Notes: generated from the sequence alone by a model not told the origin. 23,072 nt of DNA from Planctomycetaceae bacterium (GCA_027000105.1 JALTOP010000123.1:1-23072), one strand, 5' to 3'. Shown: positions 7,806 to 16,440, numbered from the stretch's first letter. Translations and numbers: made by a program.

Positions 7806-8288
7806 ATGACAACACATCTTGAAGGCAATCTGTTATCATCCCGGGGAAACTTCGCGATTGTCGTTTCCCGCTGGAACGAACTGGTCACCAATCGACTGCT
7901 CTCCGGAGCAATCGACACGTTTCGCAGACATGGCGTGGGAGATGATCGCATCAGCGTAGTTCGGGTTCCCGGCTCCTTCGAACTCCCTCTGGCTGCCCAG
8001 AAACTGGCGAAAAGCGGTCAGTTTATCGGCATCTGCTGCCTGGGAGCGGTCATTCAGGGAGAAACCCAGCACCACGATTACATCAACCACTCGGTTGCTC
8101 AGGGAATTGTCAATGCGTCCCAGCAAACGGAAGTACCGATTACCTTTGGCGTTCTCACCTGTGAAAATCTCGATCAGGCACTGAACCGGGCTGGCGGAAA
8201 AGCAGGCAACAAGGGAGAGGAGTGTGCCTTGGCGGCTATTGAAATGTCCAATTTGATGATGGCGATCGACGAACAGACATCGAACTGA
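7806..8288 (+). CDS. ribH: 6,7-dimethyl-8-ribityllumazine synthase
   Basis: Lumazine synthase condenses 5-amino-6-ribitylaminouracil with 3,4-dihydroxybutanone phosphate, the second-last step of riboflavin synthesis, and usually forms 60-mer or pentamer shells. The 160 residues show SRWNELVTNRLL (ring-stacking Trp23), VPGSFELP at 54-61, GAVIQGETQHHDYI at 80-93, and GVLTCENLDQALNRAGG then KAGNKGEE near the end. His89 fits the catalytic histidine. The usual GETPHFDY reads GETQHHDY here, a mild variant. It lies 66 bases after rho and is followed by nusB, a frequent pairing. I see no FMN riboswitch ahead of it. Confidence 0.96.
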   Translation: MTTHLEGNLLSSRGNFAIVVSRWNELVTNRLLSGAIDTFRRHGVGDDRISVVRVPGSFELPLAAQKLAKSGQFIGICCLGAVIQGETQHHDYINHSVAQGIVNASQQTEVPITFGVLTCENLDQALNRAGGKAGNKGEECALAAIEMSNLMMAIDEQTSN

Positions 8289-8380
8289 TCGATCCCGACA
8301 CTGCTGGCTCGATCCTCTTGCTGTTCCTGAATTCAAATTTTGGAAATTCACGACACACACGAAGAAAATACTGTAGCAAT

Positions 8381-8833
8381 ATGGCAAAACGCTCCAAGGC
8401 CCGTGAACTGGCCATGCAGATGCTCTTTATGGTCGATATGAATCCCAATGTCGATGATGACACGGTTCTGGGTATGATCCAGGAACGGATTGACGATAAA
8501 GAACTGCAAAAGTTTTCCTGGTCACTATTTTCCGGAACAATCAGGCATCGCGACGAACTCGACCAGCAGATTCAGAACGCCGCCAAAAACTGGTCTTTGA
8601 AACGGATGGCTCCCACCGACCGGAATCTGTTGCGCCTCGGAGCGTTTGAACTGTATCATCTGGATACGCCCAATTCTGTTGTGATCGATGAGGCAATCAA
8701 ATTGGCAAAAAAGTTCGGGGCGGAAAATTCCTCCGCTTTCATCAATGGCATCCTCGACAATCTCAACAGGGAAGTTGCGATTGAATCGACGCCATCGACT
8801 CCGCAACCACCATCTGCTGAAGAACTCACCTGA
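8381..8833 (+). CDS. nusB: Transcription antitermination protein NusB
   Basis: NusB binds boxA RNA with S10 (NusE) and keeps RNA polymerase going through rRNA operons. The 150-residue protein begins MAKRSKARELAMQMLF, the standard NusB N-terminus. The end of the domain has RMAPTDRNLLRLGAFEL and the PNSVVIDEAIKLAKKFGAENSSAFINGILD signature region (about residues 90-125). A 16-residue Pro/Ser/Thr tail follows. The frame is open upstream to 8318, but the ATG at 8381 gives the family's normal beginning. It lies 92 bases after ribH, so cotranscription is likely but not certain. Confidence 0.95.
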   Translation: MAKRSKARELAMQMLFMVDMNPNVDDDTVLGMIQERIDDKELQKFSWSLFSGTIRHRDELDQQIQNAAKNWSLKRMAPTDRNLLRLGAFELYHLDTPNSVVIDEAIKLAKKFGAENSSAFINGILDNLNREVAIESTPSTPQPPSAEELT

Positions 8834-8930
8834 CCTGCGACAACGAACGCTGCCCAAATGATATTTCTGGATATTTCAGGTTGCAGAAGCTCCCGAAACT
8901 TGTAACACGAGAAAGTAACATGTTTTTGCA

Positions 8931-9080
8931 GGGCCGGTCAGACATTGCAAGCGGAGCGGCGCCAGCCGTCCGGTGACCACGCAATATTGAAAGCGAGTAA
9001 TCGGTTCTACAAAAGCATTGATAAACACGGCTCACAGAATCGTGGCACAAAACATAAACAAGGGCACCCCGCCAGTCGGA
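8931..9080. repeat. Dispersed intergenic repeat, copy 2
   Basis: This matches copy 1 at 3575-3729 in the same orientation: GCAGGGCC, CATTGCAAGCGGA-CGGCGCCAGCC with GTCCGGT, ATAAACACGGCTCACAGA, GGCACAAAACA and AGGGCACCCC. The hairpin CGGAgCGGC/GCCGTCCG is kept, while the second hairpin has changed to CACG-CGTG arms. It lies in the gene-free stretch after nusB (8834-9298). The rest of that stretch holds no frame I can support. Confidence 0.8.
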
Positions 9081-9298
9081 TTACCAATCGTTTCCCTGTT
9101 TTGCAGGCATGAGAATGACCCACCATACGCAGTACAAGAAAAGAACCCCACATAGCTATAATAGCGATATGACAACAGCAACACGATCCGCACAGCAAAC
9201 CCTACGTCGCAACGTGCTGCGTTTTCCATTATTCTGTCAGCTTCGCCAGCAAAGTCAGTCCAGTGCTTTCCACCGCTCGGGCCTCGCGCCTGTCAAGG

Positions 9299-9538
9299 CT
9301 AACCTTTTTTATGTTTTTTCAACTGTGTTACTGGCTTCATCGGTTTTGCCCGGGAGCTTTCGAATAACACGGAGTTTCCTTCCGCTGACAGCTCAGGCGT
9401 TTTCGGAGAAGGCGGAATTCCCTGCTGCTGACCCACCACAGTCTGAAAGCTGTCGGTGCCCAAGCGTGCCAGAAGAAAGAGATTCCCCTGCCGAGATTTC
9501 ACGAACGGATCACCACATTGAGACAGCAGATTCGCCAT
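9299..9538 (-). CDS. Hypothetical small protein, unrecognised
   Basis: A minus-strand frame of 79 residues from an ATG at 9538 (open further to a GTG at 9604) has an ordinary amino-acid mix, with stretches such as GDPFVKSRQGNLFLLARLG. It ends in a Pro-rich and then Lys/His-rich basic tail. There is no signal peptide, membrane segment or motif I know, and neither start has a convincing ribosome site. A plus-strand frame over the same DNA looks less protein-like. It may be a lineage-specific small gene or noise. Confidence 0.3.
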   Translation of the reverse strand: MANLLSQCGDPFVKSRQGNLFLLARLGTDSFQTVVGQQQGIPPSPKTPELSAEGNSVLFESSRAKPMKPVTQLKKHKKG

Positions 9539-9631
9539 GATCAAGTCATGAGTTTTACCAGAATAATTAAACAGATACGGATCCGACAACGAGTCCGCGA
9601 ACACCTGATGAACATTTAATTTTTGCTCACA

Positions 9632-9649
9632 TTGAGTAATTTGAGTAAT
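9632..9649. repeat. 9-bp perfect tandem repeat
   Basis: TTGAGTAAT occurs twice head to tail, just upstream of the minus-strand frame ending at 9299. The spacing of 9 is close to one helical turn, so a paired operator is possible, but slippage is enough to explain it. Confidence 0.5.
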
Positions 9650-9714
9650 TTAATATTCTGTTTGGTTTCGGCTTTGGGAGGTAGGCTATTCAACTTGGTA
9701 CCGGGTTGCAGTCG

Positions 9715-10104
9715 TCAGTCGGGCAGTTCGTCTCTCAGTGTCCATCCTGTCCACTGAAAACCACAGTGACGACAACGATAGGAAGCCGGCCCGTATCTTT
9801 GCGGCCAAAATATCAACCGGCGGCCACATTCCGGGCATCGTGCACCAACCAGAAGCAACAAAAAGAGCCCGATCGCCGCGGCTGACAGGACAAGACATTC
9901 ACCGATGAAAACCTGTCCGAAAAATAGAGCAGTGCCCCCCGCCACCAATCCAAAAATCCCGAGAACCGGAAAGCACCAAACATGATGACGGATGCGCATA
10001 TGCCATCCCACATACCGATCCCAAACCGGTTGGCCAATGAACCGCAATGCGAGAATCGCAACGACAACCGCGACTGACATCTGTGTATTCCACCAGTCAA
10101 ACAT
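9715..10104 (-). CDS. Membrane protein with C-terminal zinc ribbon
   Basis: From the ATG at 10104 the protein has 129 residues. Three hydrophobic segments lie at about 9-24, 43-62 and 65-87. A compact zinc ribbon follows: CPEC (Cys90, Cys93) and CRHC (Cys111, Cys114), the second in YRCRHCGFQWTGW. The layout suggests a small inner-membrane protein with a cytoplasmic metal-binding tail; the ribbon may bind protein or nucleic acid. I do not recognise a named family. The frame is open 18 codons further up, but CGAGG upstream of 10104 and the hydrophobic start support the shorter form. It is monocistronic. Confidence 0.75.
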   Translation of the reverse strand: MFDWWNTQMSVAVVVAILALRFIGQPVWDRYVGWHMRIRHHVWCFPVLGIFGLVAGGTALFFGQVFIGECLVLSAAAIGLFLLLLVGARCPECGRRLIFWPQRYGPASYRCRHCGFQWTGWTLRDELPD

Positions 10105-10459
10105 GACGGCCTCGTTGCATTCCGGGTTCACAGCATAATTTGAAATGAACCGAAGCAACAGATCGGTATGTCTCTTACACGGCTCAAACTGTGTGCATTC
10201 TGTTTGAGCGGCGAGAGGTTGTCAAGAAATTCGCTGTTTTGCTCAGAAAGGGACAGGGCAAAAGTGACCGGGAGGTGGAGCCTGCTGCTCGCCCTTCCGA
10301 TTCTACCCTTGCCCCCAGGCGGTCGCACCTTCTATTCCGGTTGGCTGGAAATCGAACCGGAGTCCTGACGGGAAATCCCTGTTTGAGGTGGTTGAATGAA
10401 AAAAGCACACCGTATAATCGGGTGTGCTTTCGTTATTAGCCATCCTGTTGAATCAGACC
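10105..10459. other. 355-base gene-free stretch
   Basis: Apart from the rpsU terminator at 10399-10430, I see no gene, RNA or repeat here. It must hold the promoter for the zinc-ribbon membrane protein on the minus strand. Short frames on both strands read as Arg/Ser-rich noise. Confidence 0.5.
10399..10430 (-). terminator. Intrinsic terminator of rpsU
   Basis: On the minus strand a 10-base perfect stem (AAAGCACACC with GGTGTGCTTT) around a 9-base loop ends in a run of six T (plus-strand A at 10399-10404). It lies about 30 bases past the rpsU stop. This is the clearest rho-independent terminator in the window. Confidence 0.9.
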
Positions 10460-10648
10460 TTAACGGGGGCGATTCATTTTCTCGCGGCGTTCTGCTCGTC
10501 GGCGATTTCGGCGAGCCGTTTCACTCGGCTTTTCGTAATACTCCCGGCGACGCATTTCCTTCTTGATTCCGCTATGTTCAACCAGTTTTCGAAAACGTTT
10601 TACCGCATCATTGACCGATTCGCCATCACGAAGACGCAACTTTACCAC
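10460..10648 (-). CDS. rpsU: Small ribosomal subunit protein bS21
   Basis: The 62-residue basic protein begins MVKLRLRDGESVNDAVKRF and carries the bS21 core HSGIKKEMRRREYYEKPSE, with an Arg-rich tail. bS21 sits at the 30S platform near the 3' end of 16S rRNA and helps initiation. The start is a GTG at 10648, decided by a strong GGGAGGTG Shine-Dalgarno nine bases upstream and by the family N-terminus. It is transcribed alone and ends at a good terminator. In many bacteria rpsU sits with dnaG and rpoD; here it does not. Confidence 0.95.
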   Translation of the reverse strand: MVKLRLRDGESVNDAVKRFRKLVEHSGIKKEMRRREYYEKPSETARRNRRRAERREKMNRPR

Positions 10649-10930
10649 GCAGGTTCACCTCCCTTCAAAGGTCTTAAACTCGTTCTTTGCCTGTTACCGC
10701 ATAAATCGTATACACCGCATATCATCGAACCATCCAACGATAGCGTTTGAATGATTCTTGCCCAATTTCACGATTAATGCAAGCTCCAACCAGGGCAACT
10801 ACTTCCAAAAGCCCCTATTTTATTCGCTTTATTCGCCTCATATAAGGAAATTCTGTTGGCAGTGTAGTATATTGGACCTCTGATTCGATTATTGAACGCT
10901 GCGATCCCCTTTTTTGAGGAAAGAGGAGAG

Positions 10931-12130
10931 ATGATGAAAGCAAAACTGCTGATGGCCTTTTCGGTCTGTTTCGCCTTGTTGTTTGAGTCGGGGGCGCTTA
11001 TTGCCCAGCAATATCACTTGAAGCGAATTCAACCCTCCGCAAAACAGGGGTTGTCCCAGGCGGTTATTATTGAAGGAGCGGAGTTGCTCCATACGACACA
11101 ACTTTTGCCGATGGATTCGCGTGGGAACATTCAGGGCGGGTGCACCGCTGATCAAACGGCGGCGATATTGAAAATGTTGGACGCCATTATCGCCCAAATG
11201 GGGACATCAAAAAGCAGTCTTGTCAAATTGAATTTTTATCTGAAAACGGACTCTGACCGTCAGGTTGTCATCAACAAGTTGAACGACTGGCTGGATGAAG
11301 TGAATTTGCCTGCTGTCTCTTTTGTGCAGACGCGATTGCCGAACCTGAAAGCGAAAGTGGCGTTGGATGCGGTAATCGCCTCTTCAAAACAGTCGACTGT
11401 TTCAAAAGAAACCTCTGTCTCGCAAAGTTGTCCTGAAGTTGCAATTTTGCCTCGTGGAGATGTCGTTTACGTTTCCGGGCAGGCGGAAAAGGGCGACCTG
11501 AAAGAAGCAACAGGAAAAACACTGGAAAGTTTGCTGCGTTCCATTCAGCAAATGGGACTGGATCGTCGGAACATTGTTGCCTACAAATGCTTTGTTCCTT
11601 CGATGGAACAAATTGGTATCGTTAATGCACAGATCGCTGAGTTTTTCGATGGTGAATCGATCCCCGCGGTTTCTCATGTGGAATGGACGGCCGGTTCAGC
11701 GTATCCGATTGAAATTGAAATGATCGCTTCGGCTCCCGTCAGCCAGTCGAGCCAAAGTGTGACCTACTTTACTCCTGAAGGGATGAAGGCTTCTCCCGTT
11801 TACAGTCGTGTTGCGCGCATTCATGGTGATAAAAGGATTTATATTTCAGGTCTGTATTCTTCACGCCCTGGAAACGGTGAGGAACAGACCAGGGATATTT
11901 TCAAAACACTTGACTCTCTGTTAAAACAAAGTGGCTCTGACTTCAATCACCTCGCCAAGGCGACATATTACGTTTCCGATAGTGATGCGAGTTCGCAGTT
12001 GAATAAACTTCGCCCACTTTATTACGATCCGAAAAGACCGCCCGCCGCTTCCAAGGCGATGGTAAAAGGTGTCGGCAGGCAGCAGCGGTCTTTAAGCCTC
12101 GACATGATCGCTGCTCCGGTTGCCAGGTGA
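10931..12130 (+). CDS. Exported protein with three RidA-like domains
   Basis: The start is the ATG at 10931 (or the adjacent one at 10934), behind AGAGGAGAG. The 399 residues begin with a signal peptide (KAKLLMAFSVCFALLFESGALIA) and then three tandem RidA/YjgF/UK114 folds, about 30-150, 165-265 and 280-395. Each ends in the strand pattern of the family (VALDAVIAS, IEIEMIASAP, LSLDMIAAP). Classic RidA hydrolyses reactive imines using an arginine in a PARS motif. Here the matching sites read PAVS, PAVS and PAAS, so all three domains lack it. The protein may bind a ligand or act as a scaffold outside the cytoplasm. The next gene is also an exported protein, 163 bases on. Fold assignment is fairly sure; function is unknown. 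Confidence 0.8.
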   Translation: MMKAKLLMAFSVCFALLFESGALIAQQYHLKRIQPSAKQGLSQAVIIEGAELLHTTQLLPMDSRGNIQGGCTADQTAAILKMLDAIIAQMGTSKSSLVKLNFYLKTDSDRQVVINKLNDWLDEVNLPAVSFVQTRLPNLKAKVALDAVIASSKQSTVSKETSVSQSCPEVAILPRGDVVYVSGQAEKGDLKEATGKTLESLLRSIQQMGLDRRNIVAYKCFVPSMEQIGIVNAQIAEFFDGESIPAVSHVEWTAGSAYPIEIEMIASAPVSQSSQSVTYFTPEGMKASPVYSRVARIHGDKRIYISGLYSSRPGNGEEQTRDIFKTLDSLLKQSGSDFNHLAKATYYVSDSDASSQLNKLRPLYYDPKRPPAASKAMVKGVGRQQRSLSLDMIAAPVAR

Positions 12131-12293
12131 ACCGTGCCCCGATGATGCGGAAGAATTGGCATTGCGAAAATAATCAGAAATATCTTTGTTATTCGGAGTC
12201 TATTCATCCTGCAAGATATAACGGGAGCATCTTGATTTTGGTCTGTCCATTCCAATCCGATCAGTTCCATCCGATCCATGAGAGGTTTGTCGC

Positions 12294-13625
12294 ATGATAA
12301 CGCGGAGACAGTTTTTCGGTTCTTCTGCCCTGGCGATCAGTACGGGACTCTCTACTTTGGCGCGGGCAGGTTCCCGCCCGGTTGTTACGAATCCGCGGGC
12401 AACCGATGGCGATAATTTGCATGAGCCGAAATGGGATGAAAAGCTGACGCTGAGTGTCGGCATCAAAAAAGGAGATTTGCAGGGCAACAGCGAGCGGGTT
12501 TTACAGGCAGCGGTCGATTATCTGGCGCGCATGGGGGGCGGAACGGTCAACATTCTTCCGGGGAGATACACGTTTCGCAATTCCGTCTATCTCCCTTCGA
12601 ATGTTCGCCTGCTGGGAAGCGGCCCGGAGACAATACTGACAAAAATTGCTTCGGAAACGATTAAGCTGGCGGATGATTCCGATTGGTACGATCAGGAAAT
12701 CACGCTCGAAAAAGCAGCCGGGTTCCGTGTGGGAGATGGAGTTGTCCTGAAAGCGAAAAACCCGAGCACCGGGAGTGTCGATGTCATAAAGCGAACGCTG
12801 GTTGCGCGTTCCGGCAACCGTTTCAAACTGAATGATGGAATACGAAAGAATCTGTGGCTTTCAGGAAATCCAACCTGTTCATCGCTTTTCCCCCTGTTGA
12901 CAAGCGAGAGAACGGCTGATGTCGTGATTGAAAATCTGGTTCTCGATGGCAATCGAAAAAACAATGCCAATCTGAACGGCAACTACGGCGGCGCAATTTT
13001 TTTGCAAGACTGCAACCGTTACACCTTCAAAAATGTGGAAGCCCGAAACTATAACGGCGACGGATTCAGTTTTCAGATCTGTCACGATGTTGTTGTTGAT
13101 GGCTGCCACAGCCATGACAACGCCGATTTGGGAATCCACCCCGGTTCCGGTTCGCAGCGTCCCATCCTTCGCAATAACAGGCTGGAGCGTAACGGCATCG
13201 GTATCTTCTGGTGCTGGGGGGTGAAGTTCGGTCTGGCAGAAGGGAATACGATTGTTGGAAATCGCAACTATGGCATCTCCATTGGTCATAACGATACCGA
13301 TAACATCATGCGAAACAATCGCATTTCCGGAAGTGGCAAGGTGGGCATTCTTTTCCGTAATGATCCTCGCGGAAAAAATTTCTGGGCGAATCGGAATCTG
13401 GTGGAAAAGAACACGATCGAAAACAGCGGCGGCGAAGACGGAATTGCGATTGATATCCAGGGGAAAACAGAAGATGTGCGAATTGTGAATAACCGACTGG
13501 CGGAAACCAGAGCCGCTCAAAAAAGAATCGGCATTCGCATCTCAGCAGAAGCAGGAGATATCGTATTGGCAGATAACGATCTGGTTGGATTTGCCCGGCC
13601 AATTCTGGATTTGCGGCCTGCCTGA
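12294..13625 (+). CDS. Tat-exported right-handed beta-helix protein
   Basis: The 443 residues start with a twin-arginine signal (MITRRQFFGSSALAISTGLS, then ARA). Next comes the N-cap typical of pectate-lyase-like proteins (RVLQAAVDYLARMGGGTVNI then PGRYTF and SNVRLLGSG). Repeated coils of about 22 residues follow, with Asn ladders: VVIENLVLDGN, YTFKNVEARNYNGDGFSF, VVVDGCHSHDNADLGIHPG, ILRNNRLERNGIGIF, NIMRNNRISGSGKVGILF. The fold is used by polysaccharide lyases, epimerases and glycosidases; no specific catalytic set is clear to me. It should act in the periplasm or outside. AGAGG precedes the ATG. A weak GAAGG/CCTTC hairpin with a T run nearby follows the stop. Confidence 0.85.
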   Translation: MITRRQFFGSSALAISTGLSTLARAGSRPVVTNPRATDGDNLHEPKWDEKLTLSVGIKKGDLQGNSERVLQAAVDYLARMGGGTVNILPGRYTFRNSVYLPSNVRLLGSGPETILTKIASETIKLADDSDWYDQEITLEKAAGFRVGDGVVLKAKNPSTGSVDVIKRTLVARSGNRFKLNDGIRKNLWLSGNPTCSSLFPLLTSERTADVVIENLVLDGNRKNNANLNGNYGGAIFLQDCNRYTFKNVEARNYNGDGFSFQICHDVVVDGCHSHDNADLGIHPGSGSQRPILRNNRLERNGIGIFWCWGVKFGLAEGNTIVGNRNYGISIGHNDTDNIMRNNRISGSGKVGILFRNDPRGKNFWANRNLVEKNTIENSGGEDGIAIDIQGKTEDVRIVNNRLAETRAAQKRIGIRISAEAGDIVLADNDLVGFARPILDLRPA

Positions 13626-13766
13626 AGGGGATCGCCTTCGCCCATTCCGTTTTTTCTTGCTTTCCCCACCTGCAACAGCCTTTTTTCTGTCGTCGTTCCG
13701 GGTAGAATGACCCGCGGACGGAAACGGACACGAAAGCGGACACTTTTACAGACAATCATCCATATT

Positions 13767-14681
13767 ATGCAATCATTGAATATCATCAATCAACCACAGC
13801 CTCCTCCCAAGCGTCGTTTACCCAAATGGCTCAAGCGTCCGATGCCTTCCCGAGAAATGGCCTTTACTTCGGGGGTTGTCGAAGATTTGAATCTGGAAAC
13901 GGTTTGCGAAAGTGCGAAGTGCCCGAATCGAACGGAATGCTGGGCCCAAAAAACAGCAACCTTTATGATATTGGGAAACGTCTGTACTCGTCCGTGCGGT
14001 TTCTGTTCGATCCCCAAAGGAAAGACAGGGGCAGTGCTGCCTGACGAACCGCAGCGGGTTGCCGAGGCGGCTGAGCGTTTGGGATTGGAGTACGTTGTCA
14101 TCACCTGCGTCACACGGGATGACTTGCCAGACGGGGGGGCAGAGCATTTTTTTCAATGCATACAGGCTGTTCGGGAGCGGACTGGAGCGCAGGTCGAAGT
14201 GCTTACCTCGGACTTTCGGGGTAACCGCGATTCGATCTCGCGCGTGATAGAAGCGAAACCGGACGTCTTCAACCACAATATGGAATCAGTACCACGGTTG
14301 TACCATCGTGTTCGCCGTAATGCGGTTTATCAGCGCTCACTCGATCTGCTTCATCAGGTAAAACAGGAATCTCCCGAAACTCCCACGAAAAGCGGATTGA
14401 TGCTCGGATTGGGGGAAACGATGGAGGAAGTTCTGGAGGTCTGTGCCGATTTGAGAACGGTGGGATGCGATCTGTTGACAATCGGGCAGTACCTGCAGCC
14501 TTCAGCCGATCAACTTCCGGTAGAGCGGTTCATTCCACCGGAGGAGTTCGATGAACTCGGCGAACAGTGCAGAAGTCTCGGTTTTTCGATGGTCGCCAGT
14601 GGCCCGTTTGTTCGATCCAGTTATCACGCCGGGGAAATGGCCGGCGAGGTTTCTTCTGGTTTTACAGTTCACAGTCGTTAG
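13767..14681 (+). CDS. lipA: Lipoyl synthase
   Basis: LipA inserts two sulfurs into the octanoyl chain on lipoyl domains of 2-oxoacid dehydrogenases and GcvH. Counting from the ATG at 13767 (304 residues), the auxiliary cluster ligands are Cys47, Cys52 and Cys58 (CESAKCPNRTEC). The radical-SAM cluster ligands are Cys73, Cys77 and Cys80 (CTRPCGFC). The C-terminal RSSYHAGE motif, whose serine binds the auxiliary cluster, is at 283-290. GLMLGLGE and TIGQYLQPS are also present. All key residues are intact. The frame is open to 13707, but RLPKWLKRPMP near the start is the usual LipA N-terminus. lipB is not next to it. Confidence 0.96.
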   Translation: MQSLNIINQPQPPPKRRLPKWLKRPMPSREMAFTSGVVEDLNLETVCESAKCPNRTECWAQKTATFMILGNVCTRPCGFCSIPKGKTGAVLPDEPQRVAEAAERLGLEYVVITCVTRDDLPDGGAEHFFQCIQAVRERTGAQVEVLTSDFRGNRDSISRVIEAKPDVFNHNMESVPRLYHRVRRNAVYQRSLDLLHQVKQESPETPTKSGLMLGLGETMEEVLEVCADLRTVGCDLLTIGQYLQPSADQLPVERFIPPEEFDELGEQCRSLGFSMVASGPFVRSSYHAGEMAGEVSSGFTVHSR

Positions 14682-14866
14682 GCTGCGCCACATGGATCGA
14701 CCTTTCCCCCGCAGTTGCCCTGTGGTGGAAATTGACTGTTGAAATTCGAGCTGTTGATTGCCGAGTTGGTAGCAGACAGAGCTGGAAACACAGGCAGTAG
14801 AGAAACAGGAGAGTCCATATCGGGTCAAGCTCGACCAACCGAACGATTTTCTGGTGATTCAAATCC

Positions 14867-16045
14867 ATGATGAATAACGGGCCATCACAACAAAACCGGG
14901 ACCGGAAAGTTTCCTTGCCAGCTCAATTGGCGAAGGTGTTGGGGCCGGGCTGCCTGGCCGGAATTCGGTTTGGTGACTGGTGGAAATTGTTGGCGGAAAA
15001 CGGGTTTCATGTCGATGCACGTTATTGGGGACGAGCCGCTCATCTGACTCTGAGCAGTTTGATCACTTCTCCGGTTTCATGGGTCGAAAACTTGCTTCAC
15101 GGGCCGATGCTGGAATCGACCCAGGTTGAGCCTCCACTGTTTATTCTTGGTTCATGGCGCAGCGGCACAACGCATTTACATAATTTGCTCTGTCAGGATG
15201 ATCGATACGCAGCCCCGGATCTTTTTCAAACGATGTATCCGCTCACCTTCCGTTCCGCCCGTTGGTGGCTGGAGCCTCTGTTGGCCATGTTGACGCCCCG
15301 TCGGCGGTTCATGGACAATATGAAAATGAGTCTGCGGGAACCGGCTGAAGATGAAATGGCTATCGGCATTCTGTGCCGCAAATCGAACAGCTTCAGTTGG
15401 GTCTTTTCCCGTCACGCCGAAAAATATGATCGTTACCTTTCGTTCGAACAGGCGACCTCCAGAGAACGGACAGCGTTTCGCCAGGCCTTGATCTATTTTG
15501 TCAACAAAGTTCAACGAGCTGCCGATGATCGACCTTTGATTCTGAAATCTCCCAACCACACCGCCCGAATTGAACTGATTCTTGAGGCTTTTCCCAACGC
15601 CAGATTTTTGCATATCCATCGAAATCCGTATGAAGTCTTTCAGTCCTTCGTACACATGGCTCAGAATGTGATCCCCGTTTGGGCACTTCAGAAATATGAT
15701 TTCTCGCATTTACACGAGATGGTTCTCTCGCAATATCGTCAGTTGTATGAAGCCTATTTTCGTCAACGGGAAGCCGTTCCAGAGGGCCAGCACTTTGAAA
15801 TCGCCTATGAAGACCTCGTTGCCGACCCTCTTTCACAGTTGGAGCAGATCTACTCCCAACTGAACCTCCCCGATTTTGAAATCGCCCGTCCGAAGTTTGA
15901 ATCGTATCTGGAAAGAACGAAAAACTATCAGCGGAACAGGCATCTTGAAATTCCGAATGAGTTGCGCAGGCGGATTGATCAGGAATGGGGCTTCTGCTTT
16001 GACGCCTGGAATTATGCCTACGAAAAAGACAACAGGGCAGAGTGA
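14867..16045 (+). CDS. PAPS-dependent sulfotransferase family protein
   Basis: The 392-residue protein has the two PAPS-binding motifs of the sulfotransferase superfamily. The 5'-phosphosulfate loop is FILGSWRSGTTHLHNLL (about 92-108). The 3'-phosphate region is FLHIHRNPYEVFQSF (about 247-261), with LILKSPNHTARIEL just before. The C-terminus has YEDLVADP and the QEWGFCFDAWNYA end seen in the Sulfotransf_3 branch. It would move sulfate from PAPS to a sugar, lipid or protein; the acceptor is unknown. The start may be either of two adjacent ATGs. I see no terminator between it and lipA, 185 bases upstream. Sulfotransferases of this kind are numerous in marine Planctomycetota. Confidence 0.88.
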   Translation: MMNNGPSQQNRDRKVSLPAQLAKVLGPGCLAGIRFGDWWKLLAENGFHVDARYWGRAAHLTLSSLITSPVSWVENLLHGPMLESTQVEPPLFILGSWRSGTTHLHNLLCQDDRYAAPDLFQTMYPLTFRSARWWLEPLLAMLTPRRRFMDNMKMSLREPAEDEMAIGILCRKSNSFSWVFSRHAEKYDRYLSFEQATSRERTAFRQALIYFVNKVQRAADDRPLILKSPNHTARIELILEAFPNARFLHIHRNPYEVFQSFVHMAQNVIPVWALQKYDFSHLHEMVLSQYRQLYEAYFRQREAVPEGQHFEIAYEDLVADPLSQLEQIYSQLNLPDFEIARPKFESYLERTKNYQRNRHLEIPNELRRRIDQEWGFCFDAWNYAYEKDNRAE

Positions 16046-16440
16046 TCCGTCTTTTTGTTCCCTGCTACAGAAACAGCGACCTTTCATAACAACTCAGGCC
16101 GTTTCCGCATCCATCCACACCCAAAAACCTGTTCTTTGCTGATGTGGCCTTGTTGACGTAACCTCCGATATGCCAACACATTGCAAACAGGAACGCTACT
16201 TGTTACGAAACGTTTTTCCAGGCGAAAACAGAATATTCTTAAAAAAACAATCAAAAAAATTTGCTTCCCGGATTTCCTGACCTACGTTTGAGTGGTTCGG
16301 CCAATTACCACTCACGGCTGAAACAGACAGGAGTCGCATTCGACAGAATCCACTTCTGCTTTGACTTCGGGTGTCACTTGCGGGGCAACGTCGCTGCGTA
16401 AGATAAAATGTTAGGTTTATAGATTTGAGGGGAACTCCAA
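16046..16440. promoter_or_regulatory. Leader and likely promoter region of the Tad locus
   Basis: These 395 bases hold no gene I can support. They contain an A/T-rich block (about 16235-16262, long A runs), which could be an UP-element or bent DNA. An inverted repeat follows at 16289-16314, and a purine-rich GAGGGGA ribosome site sits just before the flp ATG. No canonical -35/-10 pair is convincing. Confidence 0.4.
16289..16314. promoter_or_regulatory. Perfect 8-bp inverted repeat before flp
   Basis: TGAGTGGT and ACCACTCA form a perfect palindrome around a 10-base spacer, about 125 bases before the pilin start. It may be an operator or a 5'-UTR hairpin. There is no T run, so it is not a terminator. 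Confidence 0.5.

Noticed and set aside
9109..9540. Plus-strand frame of 143 codons after nusB
   Set aside because: It starts near the dispersed repeat, has no ribosome site, and its Ser/Arg/Pro-rich text has no motif. The antisense frame is more protein-like.
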